A stretch of 64,000 bases of DNA, taken from positions 49,851,482-49,915,481 of the forward strand of contig OY986439.1 of assembly GCA_963920525.1 (NCBI GenBank). Direction: 5' to 3'. Under the pieces are notes generated by a model. The model did not search any database and was not told the origin of the DNA. It worked only from the letters and a program-made list of their open reading frames with translations. This DNA comes from Dichetophora obliterata. Its lineage: Eukaryota; Arthropoda; Insecta; Diptera; Sciomyzidae. The translations under genes and the position numbers were made by a program. Positions 1 to 10,439 of this stretch are shown here, piece by piece (position 1 is the stretch's first letter; each line of letters starts with the position of its first letter).

Positions 1-106
1 TTTAATAGAAACAATAACAATCAACTGCAACATTAAAATTAAAATTATTGTCGGGGACGGACGGACGCACGTCTACGCCCTATGAAATCACGAACTCAAC
101 TCCTAA

Positions 107-505
107 ATTAGCAGCCATTCGCAAGCTGCCATGTTTTGACGGCTGATGTTAAATTATAATACTAGCCATTAAAACAAAACAAAAAATAACAGGGAAGCTA
201 ATTTTTTTATTAGATCCGACATTTGTTCAATTTCTAAAAAATTTTTGCAAAAGAAATAAACATATGTTTTTTACTTTTCTTCAAAAGTTGCAACTTTATG
301 CTAAAAACCTGTTCCCGTACTTTTTGCAAATTTTCACGCAAAGAGAGTATTTTTTCGCTTATTCTCTCAAATTTTATAACTTGCTAAATTATGCTACAAA
401 AGTACGGTAACAACCTGTACCTGTGTTTTTTTGTTTTGTTTTAATGTCTGGTACTATAATTTAACATCAGCCGTCAAAACATGGCAGCTTGCGAATGGCT
501 GCTAA
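107..505. repeat. Foldback (inverted-repeat) element
   Basis: About 75 bases at 107-181 reappear as the reverse complement at 431-505 with only a few mismatches; the shared end begins TTAGCAGCCATTCGCAAGC. The ~250-base centre is AT-rich and has further short inverted pairs reaching to about 660. No ORF or clear target duplication is visible. It looks like a MITE or foldback-type non-autonomous element; the superfamily cannot be named. Confidence 0.75.
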
Positions 506-1325
506 TTTCTGCTTCGCCAAATTTGTGTAGCATAAAATAGCAACATTTCACAAGGACTGGATTACTTATTTTCACTCTCTTTTGCGAGTTTTTTTGGTAT
601 GGAAACAGGAAATAGCAGAAAATAAGACCAATTCGTACGAATGTTCAAGTACGGGAACATACCTTTTATTATAACACTAGAATATATGAGATAAGAATAA
701 ATTTTTTTTATGTATTCCCATGGATTTCCGTAATAAGATTTTTAACGAGATTGAGCATAGAAATCAAGGTATCTTAAATTAATACTTGTTTTTTTTTTTT
801 TGTATATCTTAATTTAATTAAAACCACAGATGAAGACGCAATCTGCTTTCATAGAATTTATATGCATACCTTAATACAATGCCAAACGAAGTTATTGTTA
901 CGACGGTATTTTGTATACTTCTTATGTGCTTTTATATACTTACAAAAAACTTTCAATGTTTTTATTTGAGAACTTACCTGAAAAGATACAAAAAACAAAA
1001 ACTTTAATTAAAAAATACATTTTTGGTTTTTTTTGTAGAAGTTTTTTAAAATTATATGTCGATAAATCAATAAATATATTACATAGTTTAGTCCTATATT
1101 TTTGTTAAAATTATAATATCAAAATAATAACAAAACGAGCATTATTTGTTTTTCTATTTGTTTGTTCTCGTAAATGTCTTTAACCATTGCGAAGAACTAC
1201 GCTAAGTTTTGTTTCTGAAAAAAACACCAGAGAACAATGCAGCACAAATTCCATAAAACCTGTCAAAAACGCATAAACCGATTATACACAAATAGAACAA
1301 AAATATTTTTGGGAACGATAAGTCT
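506..1325. other. AT-rich intergenic stretch
   Basis: Apart from short inverted pairs shared with the preceding foldback centre (to about 660), no gene, RNA or element ends were recognised. The only long-enough open frame, at 911-1108, has the composition of random AT-rich sequence. Confidence 0.5.
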
Positions 1326-1410
1326 TTTGATGCTATTTGCTTTGAAATACCTTGAAGACCAGAGGACGCTGTAGTACCACTCATCCGATTAGCTTTAAAA
1401 ATTGTTTATA

Positions 1411-2686
1411 CGGGGTCCACCATCTAATGTTTTTTTTTCAACTAGTGCTTATTTCGTTAGTGGTAACACTTAGCTCATGTCTGATTTGACAGATAATTAG
1501 TTTTATCCTTCCGCTGAACGAATATGGTTGTGTATACGCTTGAACAACGCTGGGAAATATTGCGACATTACTTTGAAAACCATGGTAATGTTGCAGAATG
1601 TGTGCGATAATAGCGTACGGATTTTGGAAGAAGAGAAGCACCGTCAGCTACGTATGTTCGTTATCTTGTGAAAAAAGTGAAAGAAAATGGCATCCTCATC
1701 GATAAACCAAAGTGTGAAAAGCCAAAAGCGTTGCGTACACCCAAGAATATTGCTCCTGTGGCAGAAAGTGTGCGTGAAGCGCCATCAACATCAATTCACC
1801 GTCGTTCCCAACAACTGAACATTTCGGAGACATCATTGAGACGAATTTTGCATAAAGACCTTGGTATGACGCCATACAAAGTCCAAGTGATTCAGGAGTT
1901 GAAGCCAACTGACCGTGTAATGCGTTTTCGCTTCGCTAAGTGGACCTGCGATCGACTTACAGAAGATGCCGATTTTGCCAAAAAAAATCATCTTTTCAGA
2001 TGAAGCTCATTTTGATCTTGGCGGGTATGCAGACAAGCAAAATTGTCGCATTTGGGGCACAAAAAACCCGCACGCATACATTGAAAAGCCGCTCTGGATT
2101 TTGGTCCAGAGGCATAATTTGGCCATTTTTCTTCGAAAATGAGCAAGGAGTGGCCGTTACAGTCAATGGCGATCGTTATCGGGCCATGTTGAACGAATTT
2201 TTGTTCACAAAAATTGAAGAGGAGGATATTGGCAACATTTGGTTTTAACAGGACGGCGCTACGTGCCACACAGCCAAAGCTACACTCGATGTTTTGCGCC
2301 CTGTTTTTGGAGATCGCATTATCAGCCGCAGAGCTGATGTCGTTTGGCCACCTTGGAGCTGCGATTTGACACCGTTGGACTATTATTTGTGAGGTGCCCT
2401 CAAAGATAAGTGTTACGCCGACAAGCCAGAGACAATTGACGCTTTAAAGGACAATATTCGTGAAGCCATTGGTGAAATACAGCTGCACACAATCGATAAT
2501 GTGCTTAAAAATTGGACCGAACGTGTAGGCTACTGCATGGCCAGCCGAGGCAGCCATTTGAATGAAATTATTTTCCATTATTAACCGGAAGGATTGTACT
2601 TTCAAATAAAAAAATAAATTTGAGAAAATATCCATTAGTTCTTTTTATAGAATTTTCAAAAAAAAAAAGTTATTTGGCGGACCTTT
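1411..2686 (+). mobile_element. rosa-group (DD41D) mariner, copy 1
   Basis: The ends are imperfect inverted repeats: GGTCCACCATCTAATGTTT on the left, and on the right the reverse complement of GGTCCGCCAAATAACTTT. Each lies next to a TA dinucleotide (1409-1410 and 2687-2688), the usual Tc1/mariner target duplication. The 1276-bp length fits the superfamily. A second, internally deleted copy lies at 11858-12578. The spacing of catalytic Asps in the encoded protein (41 residues between second and third) is the hallmark of the rosa group, first described from the fruit fly Ceratitis rosa. Confidence 0.88.
1524..2584 (+). pseudogene. rosa-group mariner transposase, inactivated
   Basis: This encodes a Tc1/mariner transposase that would cut and paste the element at TA sites. 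From the ATG at 1524 the frame reads MVVYTLEQRWEILRHYF, then YVRYLVKKVKENG and a helix-turn-helix region. First catalytic Asp: IFSDEAHFDLGGY near 1993. Second: QDGATCHTA near 2250. Third: SCDLTPLDYYL near 2365-2395, giving DD41D spacing by direct count. Defects: two consecutive stops near 1611-1616, a one-base insertion in an A-run near 1981, another frame change between about 2090 and 2150, and stops at 2246-2248 and near 2391, where copy 2 has sense codons. The final stop is at 2582-2584. The protein would be about 345 residues, usual for the family. It cannot be functional as read. Confidence 0.88.
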
Positions 2687-3620
2687 TATGATTTTTCGGG
2701 TAAGGTGAGTTTTTTGGTGCGTTATTTTTGTTATGTTCTAAAGACCAGAGGACGAGGTAGCACAAATCTCTTAAAAAAATAGCGAAATTTTCTAAGAGAT
2801 AAGCTTGCTGCTATTCGAAATGTTTTCAATAGAATTCGAAATGGAATCAAAATCTAAAGATGATGTACTTTCTTGGTGACTGTGTAACTGTAGACGAACA
2901 ATTGATTCCATATCGTGGAAAAACGCCGTTTATGCAGTATATCCCTTCCAAACCATATAAATATGGCATTAAAGCATGAGTTCTATGAGTTCTATGTGTG
3001 ACTCACGTTCCTGCCATGCATATAATATGAAAATTGGACTGGACGGGATAAGAATTGCCCTCCAGAGACGAATCAAGGCCAGCGAGTGGTTTTAGAGGCT
3101 TATGCGGACGCAATGTTACATGTGGCAATTTTTTAACATCATATGAATTACCAAAACTGCTGAAACAGAAAAAATAACGAATATTGGAACCATTAGAAAA
3201 AATGGCAAGGAATTACCGCCAATTCTTTTAGATATGAAAAAAAAAACCTAATTTCCATTCAGAAATTGTGTTCGACCACTCATTACGTCTTTCAATGGTT
3301 TCATATGTGCCGAAAAAAAATAGATACGTGACTCTTCTTAGTTCATTACATACTAAAAAACGAATTCAGGATACTCTTGAAAAAAATCCGAAATAATTCA
3401 TTACTATAACGAAACAAAAGGAGGAGTAGACGTTTGGCATGGAAGTGTCACGTAAGGTAAATCAATGGACAATTTTTGGAATTGCTCGAAGTTTCCGCAT
3501 TCAATTCTTTTGTTGTTTTTACTGAATTAGATCTCTTATGGAAGAAAAAAGAGGAAGAAAAAAGAGGAAAAATATCGTCGTCGTCTTTTTATAATTGATG
3601 TTGCTGAATCATTTGTAATA

Positions 3621-4704
3621 CCATACATTGAATCGTGAAAGTGCTTATCAAAGGCGAGCAACGGTAGAGCACTTGTAAAATAGCTAAAAAATTTCACAGT
3701 TGACTAAAATGAACTAAAAAGGAGTCAAATATTGCAAAAAATACCAAAATCAAATAAAAGATAGCGTTGTCATATCTGCACATCAAAAAATAATTTGAAT
3801 TCCTACAGTAATCGTTGTAACAACTGTTAAAAACTTATATGTTCGAATCACCACTACATAATTTGTGACAATTGCGGAAGCAAATTTGTACAGAATTTGG
3901 ATTAACTGTTTTCGTATTACATAATTTTTAAATGTTGATAACAAATGAAAAAAATTACATAATTTTAAACATTCTAATGAATTATATCGTTTATTTATAT
4001 CGTATATGCATCAAATTGATACACAACGTACAAATATAAATTAACATTGACTAAATTTGTGCCAGCTGTCGCAATTATGTGAGTAAATTTATTTGTCTTT
4101 TGAAAAATTATATGAAATAAATCCAACTTTAAATTATTAAGTAAAATTTTAATTTAAAAGATATTTTTAATAATATCGTTTTTAGAAATTTCCGATGGAT
4201 GCGGGTTAGATAATGTTCTATGGACATCATTTTCCCCATTAAGATTTGGTCATCTTAAGCTCATTAAAAAGACAATATGATGGGCAACTGTGCAATATAA
4301 ATAGTGTGATAGACTCTCAACATGTCCATCTTTAAGAATTCCTACAAATAGTTCTTGTATTTTTCTAGCGGTTACACTGTTTTAATAAATATTTACTGAA
4401 TATTTCATCAAAATGAAGCAGTCGCTTGATTTAAAATTCAATAATTTTTGAACTTCGAACATCATGTATCTCATCACTAAACTTTTTAAGAGTTTTAAGA
4501 TCTTGAGAACGAAGAAATTACAGCGCTAATAACAGACATCTGAATCTATTTCAAGAGAGTAAAAGAAGAGAGAAAAACTTATAACCAAATAAGCTATTAA
4601 AGTGAATGTGTGCTCCAACAATAACACAAACTAACACAAAACAATTCAAAAATAGTATATACAAAAAAATGCAAGTAGAGAAGAGGGAGATTAAGAGTTG
4701 ACGC
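3621..4704. other. AT-rich intergenic stretch
   Basis: I see no gene or element boundary here. The sequence is AT-rich with stops in all frames and ends at the target duplication of the MULE. Confidence 0.5.
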
Positions 4705-4713
4705 GAAAAATAT

Positions 4714-5000
4714 GGGTCTATGAAATAACTCCCACGAAATTAGTCCCACTTTTAAAAACGAAATAAGTCCCACCAAAAATTGCTATTTTGAAAGTGGGAG
4801 TTATTTCGTTTTTAAAAGTAGGACTTATTTCGTCAATTGGTGGGACTTATTTCGTTACGCGTTTTTATTTTAAGTGGGACTTATTTCGTTTTAAGTGGGA
4901 ATAAATTCGTTTTGTAAAGTGGGAGTTATTTCATACCCCTAAATTTATATTTTGGTGGGATTTATTTCGTTTTAAGTGGGACTTATTTCATTTTCATAAT
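4714..5000. repeat. MULE left end: inverted repeat and 15-mer cluster
   Basis: Besides the terminal inverted repeat, this end has about 11 copies of a 15-base motif near GTGGGACTTATTTCG. The first three are in reverse orientation and the rest forward. Variants alternate GGGACTTA and GGGAGTTA, and TTTCG and TTTCA. They are plausible transposase-binding sites by position only. Confidence 0.85.
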
Positions 5001-5261
5001 TTTGCATTTTAAGTGAATGCTTAATAATTTTTGCCGTTATTTGTTGCTCTTCACGTTGTTTCTCATTGAATTTCATAATGTTCTTTTTGTTGCTTTTTAA
5101 AAAAAATTTATTGTATTGTAGAATATGCTTTCGAAAAGTTCCGTTATTTCTTGCTCTTTACGAAATGAATGGTATTGTTTCAAATTTGTTGTTAAGTGTG
5201 CTAGTTTACAAGACGTTATCATTATATTGATTAGTTAAGTTTGTGAATTTCAATAGTGAAC

Positions 5262-7122
5262 ATGAGTGTGACATACGAAATAATTGCAGGGAAGAGGAAT
5301 AACAGCAAGCTTCTTTATATTTTTTTTGAGAAACAATTATATATTAAAAAGTGCACTAAATTAGAAAAACATTTTTATGTTTGTTATGTAAAGGATTGTC
5401 CATCACGAATAATGTTATTTGGCAGCGAGTGCATTAAAGCAAAAAATTATAAAGCGCACAATCACGATAATCAAGAGGCTCTGTACAAAGAACTAAAATT
5501 TTTAAATAATTTAAAAACAAAATGCGTACGTCTTAATGAAAAGCCAACTGAAAACAATTGCGCTGGAAGTATACGCAATATTTTTGTGAATACTAGCATG
5601 GAGTAAGTACCACCCACATGATAATTATTATTTATTAAGTAAGTACTTAATAAAGTCTTTGCAGAAATCAAAACGAAAGCAAAAATATTGTCTTTGACAA
5701 AATACAGCGGAGTTTGCAGTATATTGCGAATAAAAATTTTAAAATTCTGCCAAAACACCGGCAGAAGTGCAGGAAGTTTTCCAAGACGCAGCAGTTTATG
5801 ATAAATTCGGTTATTCCAAATTAAATGGAAATAAACAATGGCAGTTTTTTAACATATGCTACCAAGAAAAAGACTTTGCATATTGCGTTTTTTAGTAAGC
5901 TTTAAACAACTATTAATCTTACATTGTGAATACTTTGGTTCGGTAATTAATTTCATTCATAACTATATATAGATTTATATTATGCATACATATGTATATA
6001 TTTATTATTTTTTCTATTTTAGGTATTCCCCTTTCTTTTCGTACTGATGACCAAAAAGTCTCTAAAAGCATATCAGCATTTATTAAGTTATATACAAAGG
6101 AGCATTATTGATCTGTCGCAAGCAACTTTTATAACAGATTATGAAACAGGATTGAGAAGCGCAATTGAAAAAAGTTTCCCTGATTCAAAAATATTTGGTT
6201 GCTGGTTCCATTATTGCCAGGCATTGCTTTGATTCATAATCATGAAGGACAAAAGGCTCGCTCAATATATTCGGCAAAATAAAGAAGCGTCTAGAATTTA
6301 TCACAAATTTCTATCTCTTCCATTATTACCTGGAATGCACATTTCGGATAGCTTCCAACTACTAACCGAAGATTTAGGAAAATTGAACGCTTTAGATAGA
6401 TTCAAATCATTTATAAAATATTTTGAGAATCAATGGATGCAAAAGGTACAATATTCCCTTTTACATAATATTTACAGAAAGGTGTTATGATTTCATTATT
6501 ACAGATCGGTCCACATAACTTTTCAGTTTTCGATTCTGAAATCCGCACTACGTCTGCAATAGATGCTTACAATAGCGTCATAGGAAAAAGCATTCCAAAG
6601 AAGGCTACTTTTTTCAAATTTGTAGCATTTTTACAGATGCAAGAATTTGAAAAAGTAAGACAATTTGAACTATTGATGAATACCAATGGTAGTGTGGGAA
6701 AAAAGCGTATTAAAAAGTCCTGTGTTTTGAAAGCAGATATGATTTCGAAATTCAAGAATGATCTCTTACAAGGTACTATAACTCCTTCTAAATTCTTTGA
6801 CCAACTGGTGTTATCAAAAAATAATTTAATTGTACAAATGGAGCCTGATGAAGATCTTTTTGAAGAATTATCATATTTGGAAGAGGACATTGAAGACGAG
6901 TCGTTAAGCCATATTGAAACCAACCAGAATACAATTAATAATAATATGTGTGTGGTTTGTTTCATAAAGCAGCCAAATATCTTATTTTTTCCTTGTAAGC
7001 ACTTGAAAATTTGCAGTGAATGCTGTCTTACAATGCAAACTCACAAAATTGATCAAACCAGTAAACTAGTATGTCCATTCTGTCGTGCAGAAGTTCATGA
7101 AACCCTTCAAATATTTATCTGA
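5262..7122 (+). pseudogene. MULE transposase with FLYWCH and RING fingers, damaged
   Basis: Four exon-like blocks are visible: 5262-5602, about 5665-5897, about 6023-6445 and 6505-7122. Exon 1 has a FLYWCH-like zinc finger (YVCYVKDCPSRIM with a later KAHNHDN), followed by a clean donor GTAAGT. Block 2 reads FQDAAVYDKFGYSKL and EKDFAYCVF. Block 3 carries the MULE signature FITDYETGLRSAI and GCWFHYCQAL. A 59-nt GT-AG intron (6446-6504) joins ENQWMQK to IGPHNFSVFDSE in phase 0. The C-terminus is a C3HC4 RING finger: CVVC, PCKH, ICSEC, CPFC. Defects: a one-base loss in an A-run near 5751, a stop at 6230-6232, and no recognisable segment for the first catalytic Asp between blocks 2 and 3, so an internal deletion is likely. 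A RING finger normally gives ubiquitin-ligase activity; its role here is unknown. Confidence 0.82.
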
Positions 7123-7427
7123 TAAATAAATGATTTTTTTATGGAGGGGTGCGATAGAGCCATGAAATATAAGGCCATTATGGCTTTATTTCTCATTTTT
7201 TTCTTAAGCAAAAAGTTATATATTGGACATTTCGTAAAAGGGACAACCATAATTTTTTGTCCTTATCTCTCATGGCTCTCCTTTTTTGTTTATTAATTAC
7301 TTTATACTTACTATAATAAAAAACTTTAAAGAAATGTGTACAAATAGGTACCGAACTTAACTACTGGAAAAACAATATTAAAAAAAATTGTTGACGTAAT
7401 TACGTATGTATGTGTTTTATTATATTT

Positions 7428-7811
7428 TTAGTAGGAAATTGGAATTCGTGTTCCATGTTTTCTAATATCACCATTACAAAATACAACTAATCCCAATGCC
7501 ACGTTAAAACTATAATACCGTCTACCATGCACTGGATCTTCAAGCCATTTATAAAGGTCGATAATTTTAATCTGATGGTCCTTCCGAAACGGTTTCCATC
7601 TTAATAATAAGAACAATTGATCTGTACTTAATCCATTTACGAATCCAAACGTTGTTACTAGTAGGCGTTCTCTATACGTTCCTTGACCGAAAAAAGAATT
7701 AATAATAAATTCTGGAACTCTATCAAAATTCGTAATATCCATTCCATTAAAAAGCCTTCTGCAAGCTTGCATACGATTTTTCTTTATTATTCCTCTGCTT
7801 TGATTATTCAT
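7428..7811 (-). CDS. Unrecognised second ORF of the MULE
   Basis: An open frame of about 127 codons runs on the minus strand, convergent with the transposase gene and wholly inside the element. I chose the in-frame ATG at 7809-7811 (MNNQSRGIIKKNRMQACRR). The frame stays open upstream to about 7865, reading NAISNKKYLALRKK, so a non-ATG or spliced start is possible. The N-terminus is basic. The middle reads FDRVPEFIINSFFGQGTYRE, and the C-terminus is hydrophobic and aromatic (YYSFNVALGLVVFCNGDI), possibly one membrane-like or buried segment. No domain was recognised. Its intact frame in an element whose transposase is broken makes it worth comparing between copies. It could be a captured host fragment or an accessory transposition protein. 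Confidence 0.5.
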   Translation of the reverse strand: MNNQSRGIIKKNRMQACRRLFNGMDITNFDRVPEFIINSFFGQGTYRERLLVTTFGFVNGLSTDQLFLLLRWKPFRKDHQIKIIDLYKWLEDPVHGRRYYSFNVALGLVVFCNGDIRKHGTRIPISY

Positions 7812-7859
7812 ATTATTCGACGTGTGTTTTTTTCGAAGAGCCAAATACTTCTTATTTGA

Positions 7860-8141
7860 AATCGCATTAAACAGTGAAAAAGTGGGACTTATTTCGTTTA
7901 TGAAAGTGGGACTTAATTCATTTAAGAAATATATTATTCAAGGGGGAGTTATTTCATTTTGAGTGGGAGTTATTTCATTTCAAGTAAATTTTTAAATCAT
8001 TTCATTTTGGTGGGACTTATTTCGTTTTCAAAAGTGGGACTTATTTCGTGGGAGTTATTTCATTTTTTTAAGCAATTTTTGGTGGGACTTATTTCGTTTT
8101 TAAAAGTGGGACTTATTTCGTGGGAGTTATTTCATAGACCC
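7860..8141. repeat. MULE right end: inverted repeat and 15-mer cluster
   Basis: This end mirrors the left one with about ten copies of the GTGGGACTTATTTCG-type 15-mer, all in the same orientation here, ending in the inverted repeat and CATAGACCC at 8133-8141. A chance reading frame crosses it (LVGLISF repeats) but is only a translation of the motif. Confidence 0.85.
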
Positions 8142-8365
8142 GAAAAATATATCCTTAGTTTTTAAAGCATATTTTGAGAACGTTGAAAGTGGGCATTCAA
8201 TACAATATTAAATGGGGAACACTTTTCACATTAGAGTGTAAATGTTGGTCAAATATTTTTACTTTTTATGATGATTTGTCACCTTTTTCAAATACTTTCA
8301 CTGCTTATTTAAATCAAATATCAGTAGATATTCATTTCAAAACACTTATTTCAGTAACAGGTTTA

Positions 8366-9025
8366 TAACAGGACATTCATCTGGTCTGGATACCAGGGCA
8401 TAGGAAATTGTAGTTTCGAAAAAAGGATGAGCTCGCTAGGGAAAGTACAGCAACAAGGCTTCTTCCGGACACGGAAACATTAGGCATGTCATTTGCGTCT
8501 TCTAAGGCAACAGCTGACCCTAAGGCAACATGCCACAGAACTGGCTAATTTCAAGTAGAAGCATAGCACCATCTCTAACACATCTGGACAGTTGTGGCCT
8601 AGTTTTACTGAAAAACGAACGATGAAGCTCACTCAAATCGCTAGGAAAGATCTCTCCATTTTGATAGGCGTTAAAAAAGGACACTGTATTATAGGTAGAC
8701 ATGCCCTTATAATGGGGGTTCATGCGAATGACTTCTGCACGAGTTGCAAGGATGAGGAAGAGGAGGAGTTGGTATCGCATCTCCTCTGTTCATGCCCCGC
8801 TTTAGCCCACAGGAGACAGAAGCATCTAGGAAGCCTCTTTTTTATGATCTTAGAGATATTGAGGAGGTAGACGTTAAGCGTCTACTGCTTTTTATTATTA
8901 GTTCAGGGTGGTTTCACAACAGTACATAGGAGAGGAGGAGTAGATCCCCTGTGGTACCACAACCTGACCAAATATCTGGTCTATGTGGGCCGGTCAAAAA
9001 CCACTTTAACCTAACCTAACCTACT
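8366..9025 (+). mobile_element. 5'-truncated LINE (I/LOA/Jockey-like) 3' end
   Basis: The fragment starts inside a reverse-transcriptase ORF. It has an RNase H segment (DIHLVWIPGHRK, then DELARESTATRLLPDTET) and, near 8640-8840, the C-terminal tail LIGVKKGHCIIGRHAL with a CTSC-type zinc-knuckle region and HLLCSCPALAHRR. The 3' end is GGTACCACAACC followed by TAACCTAACCTAACCTAC. It is flanked by an exact 11-bp duplication TAACAGGTTTA (8355-8365 and 9026-9036), proving a 5'-truncated target-primed insertion. Frameshifts break the ORF. RNase H plus this tail fits the I/LOA/R1-type LINEs of flies; the exact clade is not certain. Confidence 0.87.
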
Positions 9026-9036
9026 TAACAGGTTTA

Positions 9037-9282
9037 ACCCATTAATGCTCAACACAAGCACCGGTTGAGTTTAGTTTATGAAATTCTTAGCAAAATTTTG
9101 TATTAAAATTCAAATTAAGTAAAAAAATACTTTCATTGCGTTTAATGTATGATACGTTGTCATTAATGTGTTAAGAAAACTTTTATGTTATGTTTATGTT
9201 CAAACAAACAAAAATCATGTACCGCCGCACACAAGATTGTAGCAGATATGGCATACATACTGTTATGTATCGATCACAACTT
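9037..9282. other. Spacer
   Basis: I recognise nothing in this AT-rich stretch. Confidence 0.4.
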
Positions 9283-10436
9283 CCCACCGGGAAAAAAGAA
9301 TCAATTGTGTATGAAAAAAGAATCAATTTACTTTTCCAATTATTGATTCTAGAATTGATTATTTTTGACATTATGATAACCTACAAAAAGTAGTACATTC
9401 TTTTCTGCCTTCCACTTGAATCACTGCTCAAATCGATTTTTTATTCGCTTATAAAATGGATTCTTTTAAATGAAAAAAATATGAATTTTTTGAATATGAG
9501 AAAAGTATGAATCGCTAAGAAGCCCTTTTGGAATAGATATACATGAATGGATTCTATAATGCATAGGTTTGTATGGCAGAATTGAAAATCTTATGTTCTT
9601 TTTTAAACAATTAATAAAAAATGTTATTATAATAATTCAAATTACAATAACAGAGATAATTATTAGGTAATTTGAAAGAATAAATAATATTTAAACAGAC
9701 GAGATTTAAATTATAATAATACCACATTTATTGCAAAAATATTGATGTTTATGATGTAGGTTGCTCCTTCCGTTTTGCTTTGAATGTATCCTTATAGTAT
9801 TTACATTTTGACTTGCGTAGAGCTTCTTTCATATCTTTTTGGGACTGTTCTTGGTCATATCCTTCCTTGCAAATGTACTCTGCGTTCAAAAAAACATTAA
9901 GAAATTAATTAAACAAGTATAGAGCAATGGTTTTTCATAACTTACCAAACAATACATCATTAAAATTTTCGAGCCTTCTGAAGCAGTTTGTTCCTTCAAC
10001 GATGACAAATCAAACAGAAAATAAAATTTTTAAGAAACGCGTGAAAGGAAAACAACAAAACAATCGTTTTTCAAAAATATCTGAAAAAAACAAAAACATC
10101 AACAACAAACAGAAAATACAAATCATAACAGATTAATTCTTTTTTCGCTTATAGCAGAATTTGTTTCAGAATCAATTCGTTTTTCACTTACCATAAGCAA
10201 GCACTTACCATAACAAGCAAGGAATCTAACAACATTTACTTTATTATAAATTGTTATATACTTCATAATCGATTCCTGCAGCAATAAAAACGAATCAATA
10301 AATTTTTTGTTTATTGATTCCAATTCATAGGTTTTGCTTTAAATTTATATATTCTTTGGAATACATTGTAAAATGCATCACAAGAATCTATTCAATTCCT
10401 GATTTTTTACGAATTAATTCTCATTTTCCTGGTGGG
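9283..10436. mobile_element. Candidate inverted-repeat DNA element, unclassified
   Basis: The left edge reads CCCACCGGGAAAAAAGAATC and the reverse complement of the right edge reads CCCACCAGGAAAATGAGAAT, an imperfect terminal inverted repeat. Related motifs (ATTGATTCTTTTTTC and CGCTTATA) recur in both orientations near 9310, 9433, 10130 and 10170, like subterminal repeats. No target duplication was found, so the boundaries are tentative. A small spliced-looking coding fragment lies inside on the minus strand. Confidence 0.4.
9749..10010 (-). pseudogene. Possible two-exon coding fragment, unrecognised
   Basis: On the minus strand a block reading CFRRLENFNDVLF ends at a donor GTAAG (9941-9945). 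A second block starts after an acceptor at 9880-9881, reading EYICKEGYDQEQSQKDMKEA, then a lysine-rich stretch and a stop at 9749-9751. Joining them leaves a 66-nt intron and keeps one frame. No start codon or convincing 5' limit can be seen, and no family was recognised. It may be the last two exons of the gene of the surrounding inverted-repeat element, or a host gene fragment carried by it. Confidence 0.35.
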
Positions 10437-10439
10437 TTA

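Larger units (their letters stand above)
1330..3620 (+). pseudogene. Decayed piggyBac-type transposase, split by a mariner
   Basis: The reading at about 2790-2980 gives RDKLAAIRNVF followed by DEQLIPYRG, MQYIPSKP and KYGIK, the piggyBac DDE core around the first catalytic Asp. Further downstream, GTIRKNGKELPP and YNETKGGVDVW match the later piggyBac blocks that carry the third Asp. Many frameshifts and stops break the frame. A piece reading ALKYLEDQRT sits upstream at about 1332-1366 and matches the block that normally precedes RDKL; a ~30-base copy of it recurs at about 2738-2768, so the gene is divided by a rosa-type mariner plus some extra sequence. No terminal repeats or TTAA duplications were found. 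It is an old relic, clearly different from the better preserved piggyBac at 15098-17790. Confidence 0.75.
4714..8141 (+). mobile_element. MULE (Mutator-like) transposon with two ORFs
   Basis: The element is bounded by near-identical ~70-bp terminal inverted repeats starting GGGTCTATGAAATAACTCCC and is flanked on both sides by the same 9 bases, GAAAAATAT (4705-4713 and 8142-8150). A 9-bp duplication is characteristic of Mutator-like elements and agrees with the MULE domain inside. The 3428-bp element carries a spliced transposase gene on the plus strand (5262-7122) and a convergent unrecognised ORF on the minus strand (7428-7811). The outer ~280 bases at each end are packed with a 15-base motif. 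The exact 9-bp duplication suggests a fairly young insertion, although the transposase is damaged. Confidence 0.93.

Noticed and set aside
7959..8165. Open frame reading LVGLISF repeats
   Set aside because: It translates the 15-base terminal motif of the MULE, not a protein.
9005..9025. Telomere-like TAACC repeats
   Set aside because: They form the 3' tail of a LINE, with a target duplication directly after.
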